From Psychrobacter sp. BI730 (GTDB taxonomy: Bacteria > Pseudomonadota > Gammaproteobacteria > Pseudomonadales > Moraxellaceae): 64,000 nt of DNA. This document shows positions 48,167-57,714 of this stretch, in pieces. The notes beneath the pieces were generated by a model. It searched no databases. It was not told the DNA's origin and saw only the letters and a program-made list of their open reading frames with translations. The position numbers and the translations under genes are program-made. Position 1 is the first letter of the stretch, and every line of letters starts with the position of its first letter. The stretch spans positions 1-64,000 of the forward strand of contig NZ_JAATTV010000006.1 in assembly GCF_013414195.1 (NCBI RefSeq). Direction: 5' to 3'.

Positions 48167-49270
48167 TTACAGATTGGCTGCTGCATTAGCGACAGCTTGT
48201 CTACGCTCTTGTTCTTTAATACGTTCAAACTTACGTTTTTCTTCTAAAGCCATTTGCTCTTCATCAAATACGTCATAGGCTTCAACAATTTGTTGTACCA
48301 ATTGATGTCGTACGACGTCTTTTGAATCAAACTTTGTGATATGAATCTCTTCGATATCCTTTAGAATATCCATCGCTTGTGCCAAGCCTGACTTGTGACC
48401 ACGTGGCAAATCGACCTGAGTAATATCCCCAGTAATGACGGCACGTGAGCCAAAGCCCAAGCGGGTCAAAAACATTTTCATCTGTTCAGGCGTGGTGTTT
48501 TGCGCTTCATCTAGAATGACAAACGAGTTATTCAAAGTACGACCGCGCATATAGGCCAGCGGTGCCACTTCGATAATCTGACGCTCAATCATTTTACCGA
48601 CTTTCTCAAAGCCTATCATCTCATAGAGCGCATCATATAATGGGCGTAAGTATGGGTCGATTTTTTGGGTCAAATCACCTGGCAAGAAGCCCAGCTTTTC
48701 GCCAGCTTCTACCGCTGGACGCACTAGCAAAATACGCTCAATCTCATTACGCTCAAGCATGTCGACGGCACATGCTACTGCTAGATACGTTTTACCCGTA
48801 CCAGCTGGCCCAATACCAAACGACACATCAGAGCTCAGGACGTTTTTTACGTAACGCTGTTGATTGCCCCCACGCGGAACGATGCGACCCTTACGCGTAC
48901 GCAAACTGATGGGCGTAAACTCGCTAGCCTCATCCAAATCTTCATCATATTCCATATCATCATGGTCTTGCTCGTCTTCTTCGATGTCTTCATCACGAGA
49001 GAGGCTAGATTGGATGATGAGATGCAGCTCTTCTGCACTGATGTCTTTGGTGTTCTGTGCTTCATCTACCATTTTGTAGATAATACGTTCACCGCGTTCG
49101 ACATTGGTCACATCGCCACTCAGGCAAAAATCGCCTTGGCGCTGCATGATTTTAATATCGAGGCGTTCTTGGATATATTTCATGTGATTGTTGTATTCAC
49201 CAAGCACGGTTTTTAGCTGTGCTGGGGTCAATGATTCAAACTTTATACGGCGGCTCATGGAATCAGTCAA
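48167..49270 (-). CDS. PhoH-family ATPase (YbeZ)
   Basis: 367 aa. Walker A is GPAGTGKT (about residue 155) and Walker B is FVILDEAQNTTPEQMKMFLTRLG (about 251-273). PhoH/YbeZ is a P-loop ATPase that partners YbeY in RNA processing. The N-terminal part resembles a KH-like or PIN-free region with an acidic stretch (EDEQDHDDMEYDEDLDE) at about 100-115. The TTG at 49270 has an AAGGA Shine-Dalgarno with 7-base spacing; an ATG four codons later (49258) lacks one, so the TTG start is preferred but not certain. Confidence 0.92.
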   Translation of the reverse strand: MTDSMSRRIKFESLTPAQLKTVLGEYNNHMKYIQERLDIKIMQRQGDFCLSGDVTNVERGERIIYKMVDEAQNTKDISAEELHLIIQSSLSRDEDIEEDEQDHDDMEYDEDLDEASEFTPISLRTRKGRIVPRGGNQQRYVKNVLSSDVSFGIGPAGTGKTYLAVACAVDMLERNEIERILLVRPAVEAGEKLGFLPGDLTQKIDPYLRPLYDALYEMIGFEKVGKMIERQIIEVAPLAYMRGRTLNNSFVILDEAQNTTPEQMKMFLTRLGFGSRAVITGDITQVDLPRGHKSGLAQAMDILKDIEEIHITKFDSKDVVRHQLVQQIVEAYDVFDEEQMALEEKRKFERIKEQERRQAVANAAANL

Positions 49271-49868
49271 GCGATTATCCTTTTATTGTGTACCCGACGC
49301 TATGATTTGGTTTTAATTGCGTGACGGGTTGCAGAGATAAAATAGTCAGTGGCGTTACAGTATTTAGGTGGTAAAAAATTGTAGATGATAAAAATGACGG
49401 CGATATTATTGTTGTTTTTGTGGAAGGTCGTGAATGAAAGTAATGAAAGTCTTGCCTTCATTATGGTAGAGAATTTTTAAATTTCAAGCCATACATCAGA
49501 TAGATAACGCTGTTTTTGTATGCTGATTGCAACTGCTACAGCGATTTTCTATAGATCGATTTGATATTGCTATCAGTTCTATATAATTCATCGCTACCCA
49601 CCATGTGATAGCGCTTTAATCATATTAATATTTTTGATTTTTATAAAAATAAACCTCGTTTACGATGAGAGTGGAGAAACGATTTGTCTACGGTTAAGAC
49701 CACGGCATAATAGACAATTTGTGGTAATCTATGGGCGATACCATAGGTTGCTGTAAGCTATCTAACAACAGTAGTGAAATGATAAAAATTATAAAATAAA
49801 GTCAGTGACGAGTGGCTATCTATCATTAATAAATTGCTTGTCCAAAAGATTATAATAGGAAAATAACG
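49271..49868. other. 598-bp spacer between phoH and ubiH
   Basis: Divergent spacer, AT-rich. No coding frame or strong element was found. A weak inverted repeat (ctatgg/ccatag, 49729-49746) is present. The promoters of both flanking genes should be here but were not identified. Confidence 0.5.
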
Positions 49869-51197
49869 ATGCAAGATACTGATTCATATTTATCCAATGC
49901 TGACAACATACCTAAAAAGTTCGACAGCATCTCTAAAAACAAAGAAGCGATAACTGACCAGCAAGTGCTTATCGCGGGTGGTGGTCATGTTGGTTTGTCT
50001 TTTGCATTGCTATTGGCCCATCACGGTATTGCGAGTACCTTATTAGAAAAAAACAGCTATCCAACCATCAGTCCAACGGATGATAGTACTCGCAGCCATT
50101 ATTTAGACAGTCGCAATACGGCGTTATCACGGCGCACGGTACAAATATATCAAGAGATTGGACTGTGGGATGAGTTACAGAGCCATGCCTGCCGTATCGA
50201 CACTGTACAGATTAGTGAGCAAGGCAGCTTTGGGCGCGCGCAGCTGAATAAAGCAGAAGAGCGCGTTGAGTCATTTGGGCAAGTCATCGAAAACGCTTGG
50301 CTGGGTCGTAAACTTTTATTAGCCGCACAGCAAGCGCCATTAATTACCTTGATAGATAATGCCAATGTGACGACTGTCCAGCAGCAAGCCGATAGTGTGA
50401 CACTTAGCTTTAATTATAACGATGAAGCCGAAAACGAGCAGCAGCTGCAAGCTAGCGTATTAGTTGCCTGTGATGGGCGCGACTCTACGGTACGCCAATT
50501 GCTAGATATCGGTACAACGACGTATGACTATCAGCAAACGGCCATCGTCGGCGTAGTAGAGACAGATACGCCACACGAGCATGCAGCGATTGAGCGTTTC
50601 AGTCCAGCTGGCCCGCTTGCCGTGCTCCCACTGACTGATCCAAAGGGCGATGGCAATGATGAGTATCAACACGGCTACAGACGCTCTGTGGTGTGGGTGT
50701 GCCCAACAGGTGAAGAAACCAGATACTTAGAAGACGACGCCCATTTCTTGCAGACGCTACAGCAAGCCTTCGGTCAACGCGCTGGCAAGTTCACCGCTGC
50801 TGGTCGCCGCGGCGCCTATCCATTGACCCGCGTACTAGCGGATAAGCAGGTAGAAGGGCGCTGCGTCATTATGGGCAATGCCGCTCACACTTTACATCCT
50901 GTCGCTGGTCAAGGGTTTAATCTCTGTATGAGAGATGCACATGTTCTGGCACAAATGCTAAATGCACAAGTGCTTAAAGGTGCAGATATCGGTGATGCAC
51001 AGCTATTAAAGCATTATGAAAAAGCACGTCAAACCGACCAGAAGCGAGTGATTCGTTTTTGTGATGCGGTAGTACATGGCTTCACGCATTCTAACCCAGC
51101 GATTAAGCTGGCGCGAAATATGGCATTGTTGGCTTTTGATAAATTGCCAAATATCAAGCCATTAGTCGCCACTTATGCGATGGGTCTAAAATCATAG
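49869..51197 (+). CDS. ubiH: UbiH-type FAD-dependent ubiquinone-ring hydroxylase
   Basis: 442 aa class A flavin monooxygenase. The FAD Rossmann motif VLIAGGGHVGLSFALLLA lies at about 33-50 and the second FAD motif GNAAHTLHPVAGQGFNL near 355, with the DG motif CDGRDS near 200. The GNAAHTLHPVAGQG form matches UbiH, which adds a hydroxyl to the ring during ubiquinone synthesis. A 30-residue N-terminal extension precedes the Rossmann fold. It is followed 166 bases later by a related hydroxylase. Confidence 0.88.
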   Translation: MQDTDSYLSNADNIPKKFDSISKNKEAITDQQVLIAGGGHVGLSFALLLAHHGIASTLLEKNSYPTISPTDDSTRSHYLDSRNTALSRRTVQIYQEIGLWDELQSHACRIDTVQISEQGSFGRAQLNKAEERVESFGQVIENAWLGRKLLLAAQQAPLITLIDNANVTTVQQQADSVTLSFNYNDEAENEQQLQASVLVACDGRDSTVRQLLDIGTTTYDYQQTAIVGVVETDTPHEHAAIERFSPAGPLAVLPLTDPKGDGNDEYQHGYRRSVVWVCPTGEETRYLEDDAHFLQTLQQAFGQRAGKFTAAGRRGAYPLTRVLADKQVEGRCVIMGNAAHTLHPVAGQGFNLCMRDAHVLAQMLNAQVLKGADIGDAQLLKHYEKARQTDQKRVIRFCDAVVHGFTHSNPAIKLARNMALLAFDKLPNIKPLVATYAMGLKS

Positions 51198-51363
51198 CGC
51201 TATAGTTAATCTTCTTTAAAAGAGTGACAGCGTTAACCTCGCTTGAAGTATTGCCTATACATCTGCACTCGGTTGCCTTGTCTCTCTTTTAAACTGAATC
51301 AACTAACTGTAATTAAGATTGATAATAAGCATTCTAATATTGAGCAATATTGAGAGACACCTT

Positions 51364-52647
51364 ATGAAAAAAAACCATACGTTGATCATCGGTAGCGGTA
51401 TCGTTGGGGCAACGCTTGCTCTAAAGTTGGCACAAGCAAAAATGTCAGTGACGTTGATTGATGCCCGTCCTGAGCGCGATGAGTCAGCTTGGCAACATGT
51501 ACTTAGCAAACGTGATGCACGTGTCTATGCACTTAGTATGGCTAGTATTAATTTGCTTAAAGATATTGGCGCGTGGCAAAAGATTGCTAGCTCTGAGCGT
51601 AAGGCTGATTATTCGCAAATGCAGGTATGGCAGCTCAATGGGATGGGTGAGCTATTATTTGGCGAAAGTGAAGATAGCGGCGCTGAGGATAATAGTAGTG
51701 AAACTCATGAGCCTATATTATTAGGCAGTATGGTCGAGCCTGCTGTTATCGAGTACGCATTATGGCAACGCTTGCATGAAGCTGATGTTAGTGACTATCT
51801 GACCCTTATCGCTGGTCATAAAGTTGTCAATATGGATTGGCTAGGGGTGCAGCAAGGCTACCGTATCACTCTGGACAATGGCGAAGCGATTGATACGCGT
51901 CTATTAGTTGGCGCTGATGGGCGCGGTTCATTTGTCCGTCAGCAAGCAGGGATTGGCGTAGATACGCTTGATTATAATCAAACTGCCATCTGCTGTGCGA
52001 TTCAGACTGAGAAACCGCATCAGGCAACGGCACGCCAAGCTATGCTACCGACGGGCACACTGGCACTATTGCCGCTAGCTGATATAACCGATGTTGATAA
52101 GACAAATCCGCAGCATTGGCAGTCGATAGTATGGACATTGCCGCGCAATCAAGCGTTGGCATTGATAGAGGAAGAAGATCGTTTTATCGCTGATAAGTTA
52201 GCGGCTGCTAGCAATTACGAGCTGGGTGCGATTAATCAGATTGAGTCTATCGCTAGTTTTCCATTAGCGGCACAGCAAGCGAAAAGCTACGTCGCTGACA
52301 ATTTAGTACTCATCGGTGACGCTGCTCATGGCGTACATCCGCTGGCAGGCCAAGGGTTGAACCTCGGTATGCTGGACGTGCAAGTCTTATGTGAGCAATT
52401 AGCGCATGACTTTGCCCGTAGTGGCGGTACGCTTTGGGGCAGTAATCAAACGTTACGTCATTATGAGCGTTCGCGCCGTCCGCATAATAGTCTAATGATG
52501 CACAGCTTTTCTGCGCTTAACTGGTTATTTGCAGGGTCGCTTGCACAAATGCGTCCTGTGCAGCAAATCCGTAATGAAGGCATGTACCGCGTCAGCAAAA
52601 TCAAGCCATTGATGCGCTTATTTGCGAAGCAGGCGAGTGGAGTGTAG
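51364..52647 (+). CDS. UbiH/UbiF/VisC-family FAD-dependent hydroxylase
   Basis: 427 aa. The FAD motifs are IIGSGIVGATLALKLAQ near the start and GDAAHGVHPLAGQGLNLGMLDV near 315. The GDAAH and PLAGQG form is that of UbiF/UbiI (VisC) rather than UbiH, so a second ring hydroxylase of ubiquinone synthesis is likely; the ring position cannot be set from sequence. An upstream TTG (51319) would add an implausible hydrophobic leader; the ATG at 51364 starts at the usual place. It is co-directional with ubiH. Confidence 0.86.
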   Translation: MKKNHTLIIGSGIVGATLALKLAQAKMSVTLIDARPERDESAWQHVLSKRDARVYALSMASINLLKDIGAWQKIASSERKADYSQMQVWQLNGMGELLFGESEDSGAEDNSSETHEPILLGSMVEPAVIEYALWQRLHEADVSDYLTLIAGHKVVNMDWLGVQQGYRITLDNGEAIDTRLLVGADGRGSFVRQQAGIGVDTLDYNQTAICCAIQTEKPHQATARQAMLPTGTLALLPLADITDVDKTNPQHWQSIVWTLPRNQALALIEEEDRFIADKLAAASNYELGAINQIESIASFPLAAQQAKSYVADNLVLIGDAAHGVHPLAGQGLNLGMLDVQVLCEQLAHDFARSGGTLWGSNQTLRHYERSRRPHNSLMMHSFSALNWLFAGSLAQMRPVQQIRNEGMYRVSKIKPLMRLFAKQASGV

Positions 52648-52793
52648 GGGTGCTTTTTCTTGAATAACTAGAAGAGTAATAAGTAAGAACTTAGCTTTTC
52701 GATGAGAAAAGATGACGAGTTGAATGAAGTTTATCTTGATGTTTCTAAGCTGTATACATCAGTATTTGATTAGAAAAATAAAAGGATTTTAAG

Positions 52794-53765
52794 ATGAGTA
52801 TTCTTAGAAAGGGTACGAAAAAATACGAATTGGTTAAAAAGTCGAGAGAGTCTGCTTTGGCGGCAGTTCAGATATTTAACAATCCTAATATTACGTTCAA
52901 GTCGGAAGCATTTTCAGTCTTAATCATAATTAGTTGGACGTATCTTTTACATGCTTATTATGAAGATAAAAATATTGATTATCGTTATTATAAAAAGCCA
53001 AATCAACGTAAAATATTTGATAGAACTAAACATGGCGCATATAAACACTGGGAGCTTGAGCGATGTTTAGATAATACGAATAGCCCAATAGATAGAGAGT
53101 CTGCCTTAAATTTAAAGTTTTTAATAGGCTTACGTCATGAGATTGAGCATCAGATGACGTCTAGGATTGATGATAGTTTGAGTGCTAGATATCAGGCATG
53201 CTGTTTAAACTATAATTACTACATCTGTAAGTTTTTTGGTAAAGAGTTCGGTATAGAAAAACATTTATCATTTAGCTTACAGTTCTCAAGCATATCCGAG
53301 GAACAAAAAGATCTTTTATCAGAGTTTGAGGATTTACCTAGTAATATTAAAAGTTATGTAACTCGCTTTGATGACTCTGTTTCAGACGAAGATTTTGGCA
53401 GTCCGAAGTATGCTTATAGAATATTGTTTGTGCCCAAAACTGTTAATAAAAGAGGACAAGCAGATAAAGTAATTGAGTTCTTAAAACCAGATGATCCATT
53501 GGCTGCAAAGGTAAATACAGAGTATCAGTTAATAAAAGAGACTGAGAAAGTTAAATATCGACCTAGTAAGATCAAAGAGATAATGAATAATGCTGGATTT
53601 ACAGGTTTCTCGATTCATCATCATACAAAATTATGGCAATCTTTAGATACAAAAAATAATTCAAAAGGATATGGCGTAAAGATTGAGCAGCAATGGTATT
53701 GGTATGAAAGATGGTTAGAAGTGGTTAAGCAGCATTGTCGAGACAATGCAAATATCTACCAATAA
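52794..53765 (+). CDS. DUF3644-like protein with HEPN-type RxxxxH motif
   Basis: 323 aa. The N-terminal half (SRESALAAVQIFNNP, FKSEAFSVLIIISWTYLLHA) matches my memory of the DUF3644 family. Residues 114-119 read RHEIEH, an R-x4-H motif as in HEPN ribonucleases, and the family's adjoining NLKFLIGL helix is present. The C-terminal part (residues about 255-320) with KIKEIMNNAG and YWYERWLEVVKQH looks like a small nucleic-acid binding domain. DUF3644 genes are often in defence islands, and this one is an AT-rich orphan between housekeeping genes. Toxicity or phage defence is an inference. Confidence 0.75.
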   Translation: MSILRKGTKKYELVKKSRESALAAVQIFNNPNITFKSEAFSVLIIISWTYLLHAYYEDKNIDYRYYKKPNQRKIFDRTKHGAYKHWELERCLDNTNSPIDRESALNLKFLIGLRHEIEHQMTSRIDDSLSARYQACCLNYNYYICKFFGKEFGIEKHLSFSLQFSSISEEQKDLLSEFEDLPSNIKSYVTRFDDSVSDEDFGSPKYAYRILFVPKTVNKRGQADKVIEFLKPDDPLAAKVNTEYQLIKETEKVKYRPSKIKEIMNNAGFTGFSIHHHTKLWQSLDTKNNSKGYGVKIEQQWYWYERWLEVVKQHCRDNANIYQ

Positions 53766-53829
53766 AACACTTTCAAATCATTTGTCATTGAGATGCAATC
53801 TCGTTAGATTTAAACTGGAGTTATGGCTA

Positions 53830-54741
53830 TTATCCCAATGCCGAAAAGAACACCATCAGTACTGGCGAGACAATATTAATTAGGAAACCAAAGCTAATCG
53901 CTAGTGGCACGACTTTTAGACCACCTGACTGCTGAATGATAGGCAAGGTAAAGTCTAAGCTGGTCGCGCCGCCAAGCCCAACCGCAGCGGAGGGGTATTT
54001 GCGCATAAATACCGGAATAAAGATTAACGCAAAGAACTCGCGTACCAAGTCATTAAACAACGCGACACTACCCCAAACCGCGCCATAAGCATCGGTCATG
54101 ACAATCGCTGATAGCGAGTACCAACCAAACCCTGACGATAGTGCTAAGCCTTTCGTCCATGATACATCAGTAAATAGTAGTGCAAAGATAAGCCCACCCG
54201 CCAATACCGCTAGCGTAAAGATGACACTCATTTCTACGCCGCGTTTATTCAGTAGTACTTCTTTTAAGGTGATGCCCGATCCTTTTAAGCCTATACCGAC
54301 CAGTAAAATCAAAATCATCAGCATGACAGTCATAGAGTTTTCAGGCGGCATATAATCAGCAGGCAAGAAATAGCCAATCACCATCCCGATCACCACACAA
54401 ACCACTTGCGCCAAGCTACCTCGAATGCTCACCCGATGCTCTTTAGATTTTACGCTTGGTTTTTTGGCATGCCACGGGCGCAGATGATCGAACAACATCA
54501 GCCCAAATAAACCTGAACCAATCGTCAGTATCGATAATACAGTGACATATAAGGCAATTTCACCCAACTGATTACCTAGACCTTCTACCTGAGACAGCTC
54601 AATACCGATCAACGCTAGGATAATAAATACCAAGTATGATAGACCTTTGTCGGCCAATTTTGTCATAGTAGGGTTAGACGGAATGGCAAAGCCAATAAAC
54701 ATTGGCATTAATACCAGAACAAGGGTGACTAGGCTTTCCAT
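53830..54741 (-). CDS. lysO: lysine exporter LysO (YbjE family)
   Basis: 303 aa with about eight membrane helices. The FGWYSLSAIVMTDAYGAVWG segment (about residues 205-224) and the following NDLVREFFALIFIPVFM are hallmarks of the LysO/YbjE family, which exports L-lysine and the toxic analogue thialysine. A hydrophilic loop at about 84-105 carries many lysines (WHAKKPSVKSKEHR). It is convergent with the DUF3644 gene. No lysine-responsive leader was recognised in the 250 bases upstream. Confidence 0.88.
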   Translation of the reverse strand: MESLVTLVLVLMPMFIGFAIPSNPTMTKLADKGLSYLVFIILALIGIELSQVEGLGNQLGEIALYVTVLSILTIGSGLFGLMLFDHLRPWHAKKPSVKSKEHRVSIRGSLAQVVCVVIGMVIGYFLPADYMPPENSMTVMLMILILLVGIGLKGSGITLKEVLLNKRGVEMSVIFTLAVLAGGLIFALLFTDVSWTKGLALSSGFGWYSLSAIVMTDAYGAVWGSVALFNDLVREFFALIFIPVFMRKYPSAAVGLGGATSLDFTLPIIQQSGGLKVVPLAISFGFLINIVSPVLMVFFSALG

Positions 54742-55005
54742 GATAAAGGGCTCGCAGCATTTTTAATAAGGCGTTTTTAAGAAGCTGAAGATTGTACCAT
54801 ATAAGGTTAATAGTATTGATATGAGCCACTGAGATTCATTGTAAATCATCGCTCATTGTTGGCTAAACTGGAAAAACTGGACGATTATAATGATGTTAAT
54901 AAATATCTTTTTCAAAATGTTTGAACGTTTTTGAGCGCTTTGTAATTCTTTACCTTACAAACTTTTGTTGCTACATTAAAGTACTGAAAATATTTGGCTA
55001 GACTC

Positions 55006-57711
55006 ATGTCGCTATATCAGCTCAAGACTCAGTTTCAAAATCAACTACGTCCGATAAGCAATACGCTGGTTGAGCAAAATATTACTGCCAATCAAGTGAC
55101 AGTATCCGCTGTTTTATTAAGTATCGGTACTGCTTATATAATTGCCAAACCAACGGCTGAACAGCAGCGGTTGTGGCTTTTATTACCATCATCATTGTTT
55201 GTACGTATGGCACTCAATGCCATCGATGGCATGATGGCGCGTGAACATGGCCAGGTATCAAGGCTAGGAGCTGTGTTAAACGAGGTAGGTGATATGGTTG
55301 CCGATACGGCGTTGTTAGCGAGTCTGTTACCTCATGTCGCTGACCAGAAAAGTGATGCGTCAGCAATCAGTTTATCAACTCATCAACATACAAATAATCA
55401 GCAGCACATTTTTAGTTTGATCGCGCTTAGTATCAGTACCGAATTGTTGGGTATAGCCAGTAGTGAAGTTTTAGGCAGTCGCGCCAATCAAGGGCCTTTG
55501 GGTAAAAGCGATCGTGCCTTCTTATTAGGTATGCTTGGTGCGTTTATGGGCATTAGAGCCAAAGTGCCAGTAAGTATTAAAGGGCAGGTGGCTTCACCTG
55601 CTATCAGAATGAGTCAATTATTTATACTAACAGAGATAATGTTATTAAAGACCTGTCTCAATCGACTACGTTATATGACAGAGTTATACTTAATGCGTAA
55701 CCCACCTGAGCTGCGATCCGTACTGGGTGAGTCAACAAACAACTCACTATCTCTTACTGTTGTTTTGCCAAATACTTCTACTGATAACGCTCGCCCATTG
55801 GAGTTCAAAGAAATGCCAACCACAACCGTTGATAGTCAAAAATTCGAAGAACAGGCCAGTGTTGGTTTTGACCTGCCTGCATCTAAAATCATCAATGGTG
55901 AAAGCTGCTATAACGCTTATGATGGTACGGCTATTTATTATCGCTATTGGCTAACGAGGGCTTTAGAAGATATTAAGCAAGCCAGTCAGCCGTCTCGCCA
56001 AGTTATCTTATTGCACCGAGGACATGAGCATTCGGGGCGATTGGCAGAGCTAGGAGAGCAGTTTGCAACAGCTGGCTATCAAGTGTTTGCTTGGGATGCG
56101 CGTGGTAATGGGCGCTCAGGGGGTATAAAAGACCATGCTGAGAGCGTTACCGAGCTTGAGCGAGATTTAGAGGGTTTTGTGCAACTGGTGATTGGGCAAA
56201 CAGGCATTGCTATTGAAGATACATTGATTGTCGCTAGCAGTATCGGCGCGGTATTGGCAGCAGCATGGGTACACGATTATGCGCCAAATATTCGTGGGAT
56301 GATACTTGGAACACCTGCGCTCAGTATTCGCTTGTATTTGCCCTTTGCCATACCGTCATTGAAGGTGGCGCGTACGCTAGGTCTGATGTCACGTGTCAGC
56401 AGCTACGTTAAAGCACAAGTACTGACTCATGATAAAGACGCGCAGCAGGCTTACAATGCCGATCCATTGATATCGAATAGTATCTCGACCGACTTGCTCA
56501 TTGATACTCATGCAACGGGTCAGCGTCTGCTCGATGATGCTGGTGCTATCACCGTACCGACGTTCGTCTTGTGTGCGGGCAAGGATTATGTGGTCGATAA
56601 GCAGGCTGAGCGCACCTTTTATGAAGCGATTAACACACCGACCAAACGCTGGCAGTTGTATCCAGACAGCTACCATGCAATCTTTCATGAGACCAATAAA
56701 GCCGACGTCTTTGCCGACTGTATTGAGTTTGCTGAGCAAGTATTTAGCGCACCAGTCCAAGCTCCTGATCTAAGTACCGCTCATTTAAACAGTGCCAGTA
56801 AAGATAAAGTGGATCGTTTGGCGATTAAACCATTCAATCCAAACTTTGCAATTACCCGTTTTGCGATGCAGAAGTTTGGTCATGTCAGCGATGCGATTGC
56901 CACAGGGCTTGAGCATGGATTTGATTCTGGCCATTCGCTGGATCATGTCTATTACAATCAGCCCAGCGGTCAGAATAAATTTGGCCAGGCAGTCGATAAG
57001 TTTTATTTAAATAATATCGGCTGGCAAGGTATTCGCATTCGCCGTGAGCACATACTGGAGTTGGCACGCTTAGCACTTGCAGATATCGAAGATAAAAATC
57101 AGAGTAACGCCAAACCATACCGACCAAAACTGTTAGATATCGCTAGTGGACATGGTTTTTATGCATTTGATCTGCTGACAGAGTTTACAGATTTATATGC
57201 TGAATTGCGTGATTATGAAATGCATAATATACAGGCATTGCACGCAAAGGCGGAGCGTTTGGGCATGAGCAGTCGAGTCGTGACCAGTCAAAAGGATGCC
57301 TTTGATCCTACTAGTTATGATGCCTTTGATCCTACTAGTTATATCGATGCAGATACGAATGATACTAGTACCGATACTAAAAAATCAGATCTTGCTATTG
57401 CTTCTGGGTTGTTTGAGTTGTTCTCTGATAATTCGCTACCAGCGACAGCTTTAGCAGGTATTTATGACAGTTTGAAGTCGGGCGGTTATCTGATTTATAC
57501 CAACCAACCGTGGCACCCTGAGCAAGAATTTATCAGTAAAACATTAAACAATCACCGTGGTAGTAGTTGGATGATGCGTTGCCGTTCGCAGGCGGAGATG
57601 GATCAACTGATTGAGCGCGCAGGTTTTAAGAAAGTCACGATGCGTATCGATCGCTTTGGAATATTTACTGTTTCGTTAGCGATTAAAAATTTACCAGCTG
57701 ATGATGAGTGA
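55006..57711 (+). CDS. YnbA-YnbC fusion: CDP-alcohol phosphatidyltransferase + alpha/beta hydrolase + SAM methyltransferase
   Basis: 901 aa from the ATG at 55006; a TTG at 54994 adds four residues. Residues 1-225 are a CDP-alcohol phosphatidyltransferase with several helices; its motif reads NxxDGxxAR (N71, D74, R79) and GxxxNxxxD (G88, N92, D96), so N replaces the first and third Asp of the canonical motif. Residues about 300-580 are an alpha/beta hydrolase with HRGHEHSGR, nucleophile elbow ASSIGA and SYHAIFHE for the His. Residues about 600-900 are a methyltransferase with LLDIASGHGFYAFD. The pieces match E. coli YnbA and YnbC, which are separate genes there. A perfect 24-bp duplication lies at 57295-57342. 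It heads a three-gene operon. Confidence 0.88.
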   Translation: MSLYQLKTQFQNQLRPISNTLVEQNITANQVTVSAVLLSIGTAYIIAKPTAEQQRLWLLLPSSLFVRMALNAIDGMMAREHGQVSRLGAVLNEVGDMVADTALLASLLPHVADQKSDASAISLSTHQHTNNQQHIFSLIALSISTELLGIASSEVLGSRANQGPLGKSDRAFLLGMLGAFMGIRAKVPVSIKGQVASPAIRMSQLFILTEIMLLKTCLNRLRYMTELYLMRNPPELRSVLGESTNNSLSLTVVLPNTSTDNARPLEFKEMPTTTVDSQKFEEQASVGFDLPASKIINGESCYNAYDGTAIYYRYWLTRALEDIKQASQPSRQVILLHRGHEHSGRLAELGEQFATAGYQVFAWDARGNGRSGGIKDHAESVTELERDLEGFVQLVIGQTGIAIEDTLIVASSIGAVLAAAWVHDYAPNIRGMILGTPALSIRLYLPFAIPSLKVARTLGLMSRVSSYVKAQVLTHDKDAQQAYNADPLISNSISTDLLIDTHATGQRLLDDAGAITVPTFVLCAGKDYVVDKQAERTFYEAINTPTKRWQLYPDSYHAIFHETNKADVFADCIEFAEQVFSAPVQAPDLSTAHLNSASKDKVDRLAIKPFNPNFAITRFAMQKFGHVSDAIATGLEHGFDSGHSLDHVYYNQPSGQNKFGQAVDKFYLNNIGWQGIRIRREHILELARLALADIEDKNQSNAKPYRPKLLDIASGHGFYAFDLLTEFTDLYAELRDYEMHNIQALHAKAERLGMSSRVVTSQKDAFDPTSYDAFDPTSYIDADTNDTSTDTKKSDLAIASGLFELFSDNSLPATALAGIYDSLKSGGYLIYTNQPWHPEQEFISKTLNNHRGSSWMMRCRSQAEMDQLIERAGFKKVTMRIDRFGIFTVSLAIKNLPADDE
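57295..57342 (+). repeat. perfect in-frame 24-bp tandem duplication inside the fusion gene
   Basis: Bases 57295-57318 and 57319-57342 are identical and encode DAFDPTSY twice. The site is in the methyltransferase part, in a hydrophilic loop after its second strand. The exact match implies a recent event. Confidence 0.95.
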
Positions 57712-57714
57712 TAA

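Noticed and set aside
51215..51293. Inverted repeat tttaaaagag/ctcttttaaa between the two ubi genes
   Set aside because: The arms are AT-rich and the loop is about 60 bases, so stability would be low; chance pairing is likely.
54742..55005. A lysine riboswitch before lysO
   Set aside because: No L-box core motifs were seen on the minus strand in this 250-base region; only a covariance search could decide.
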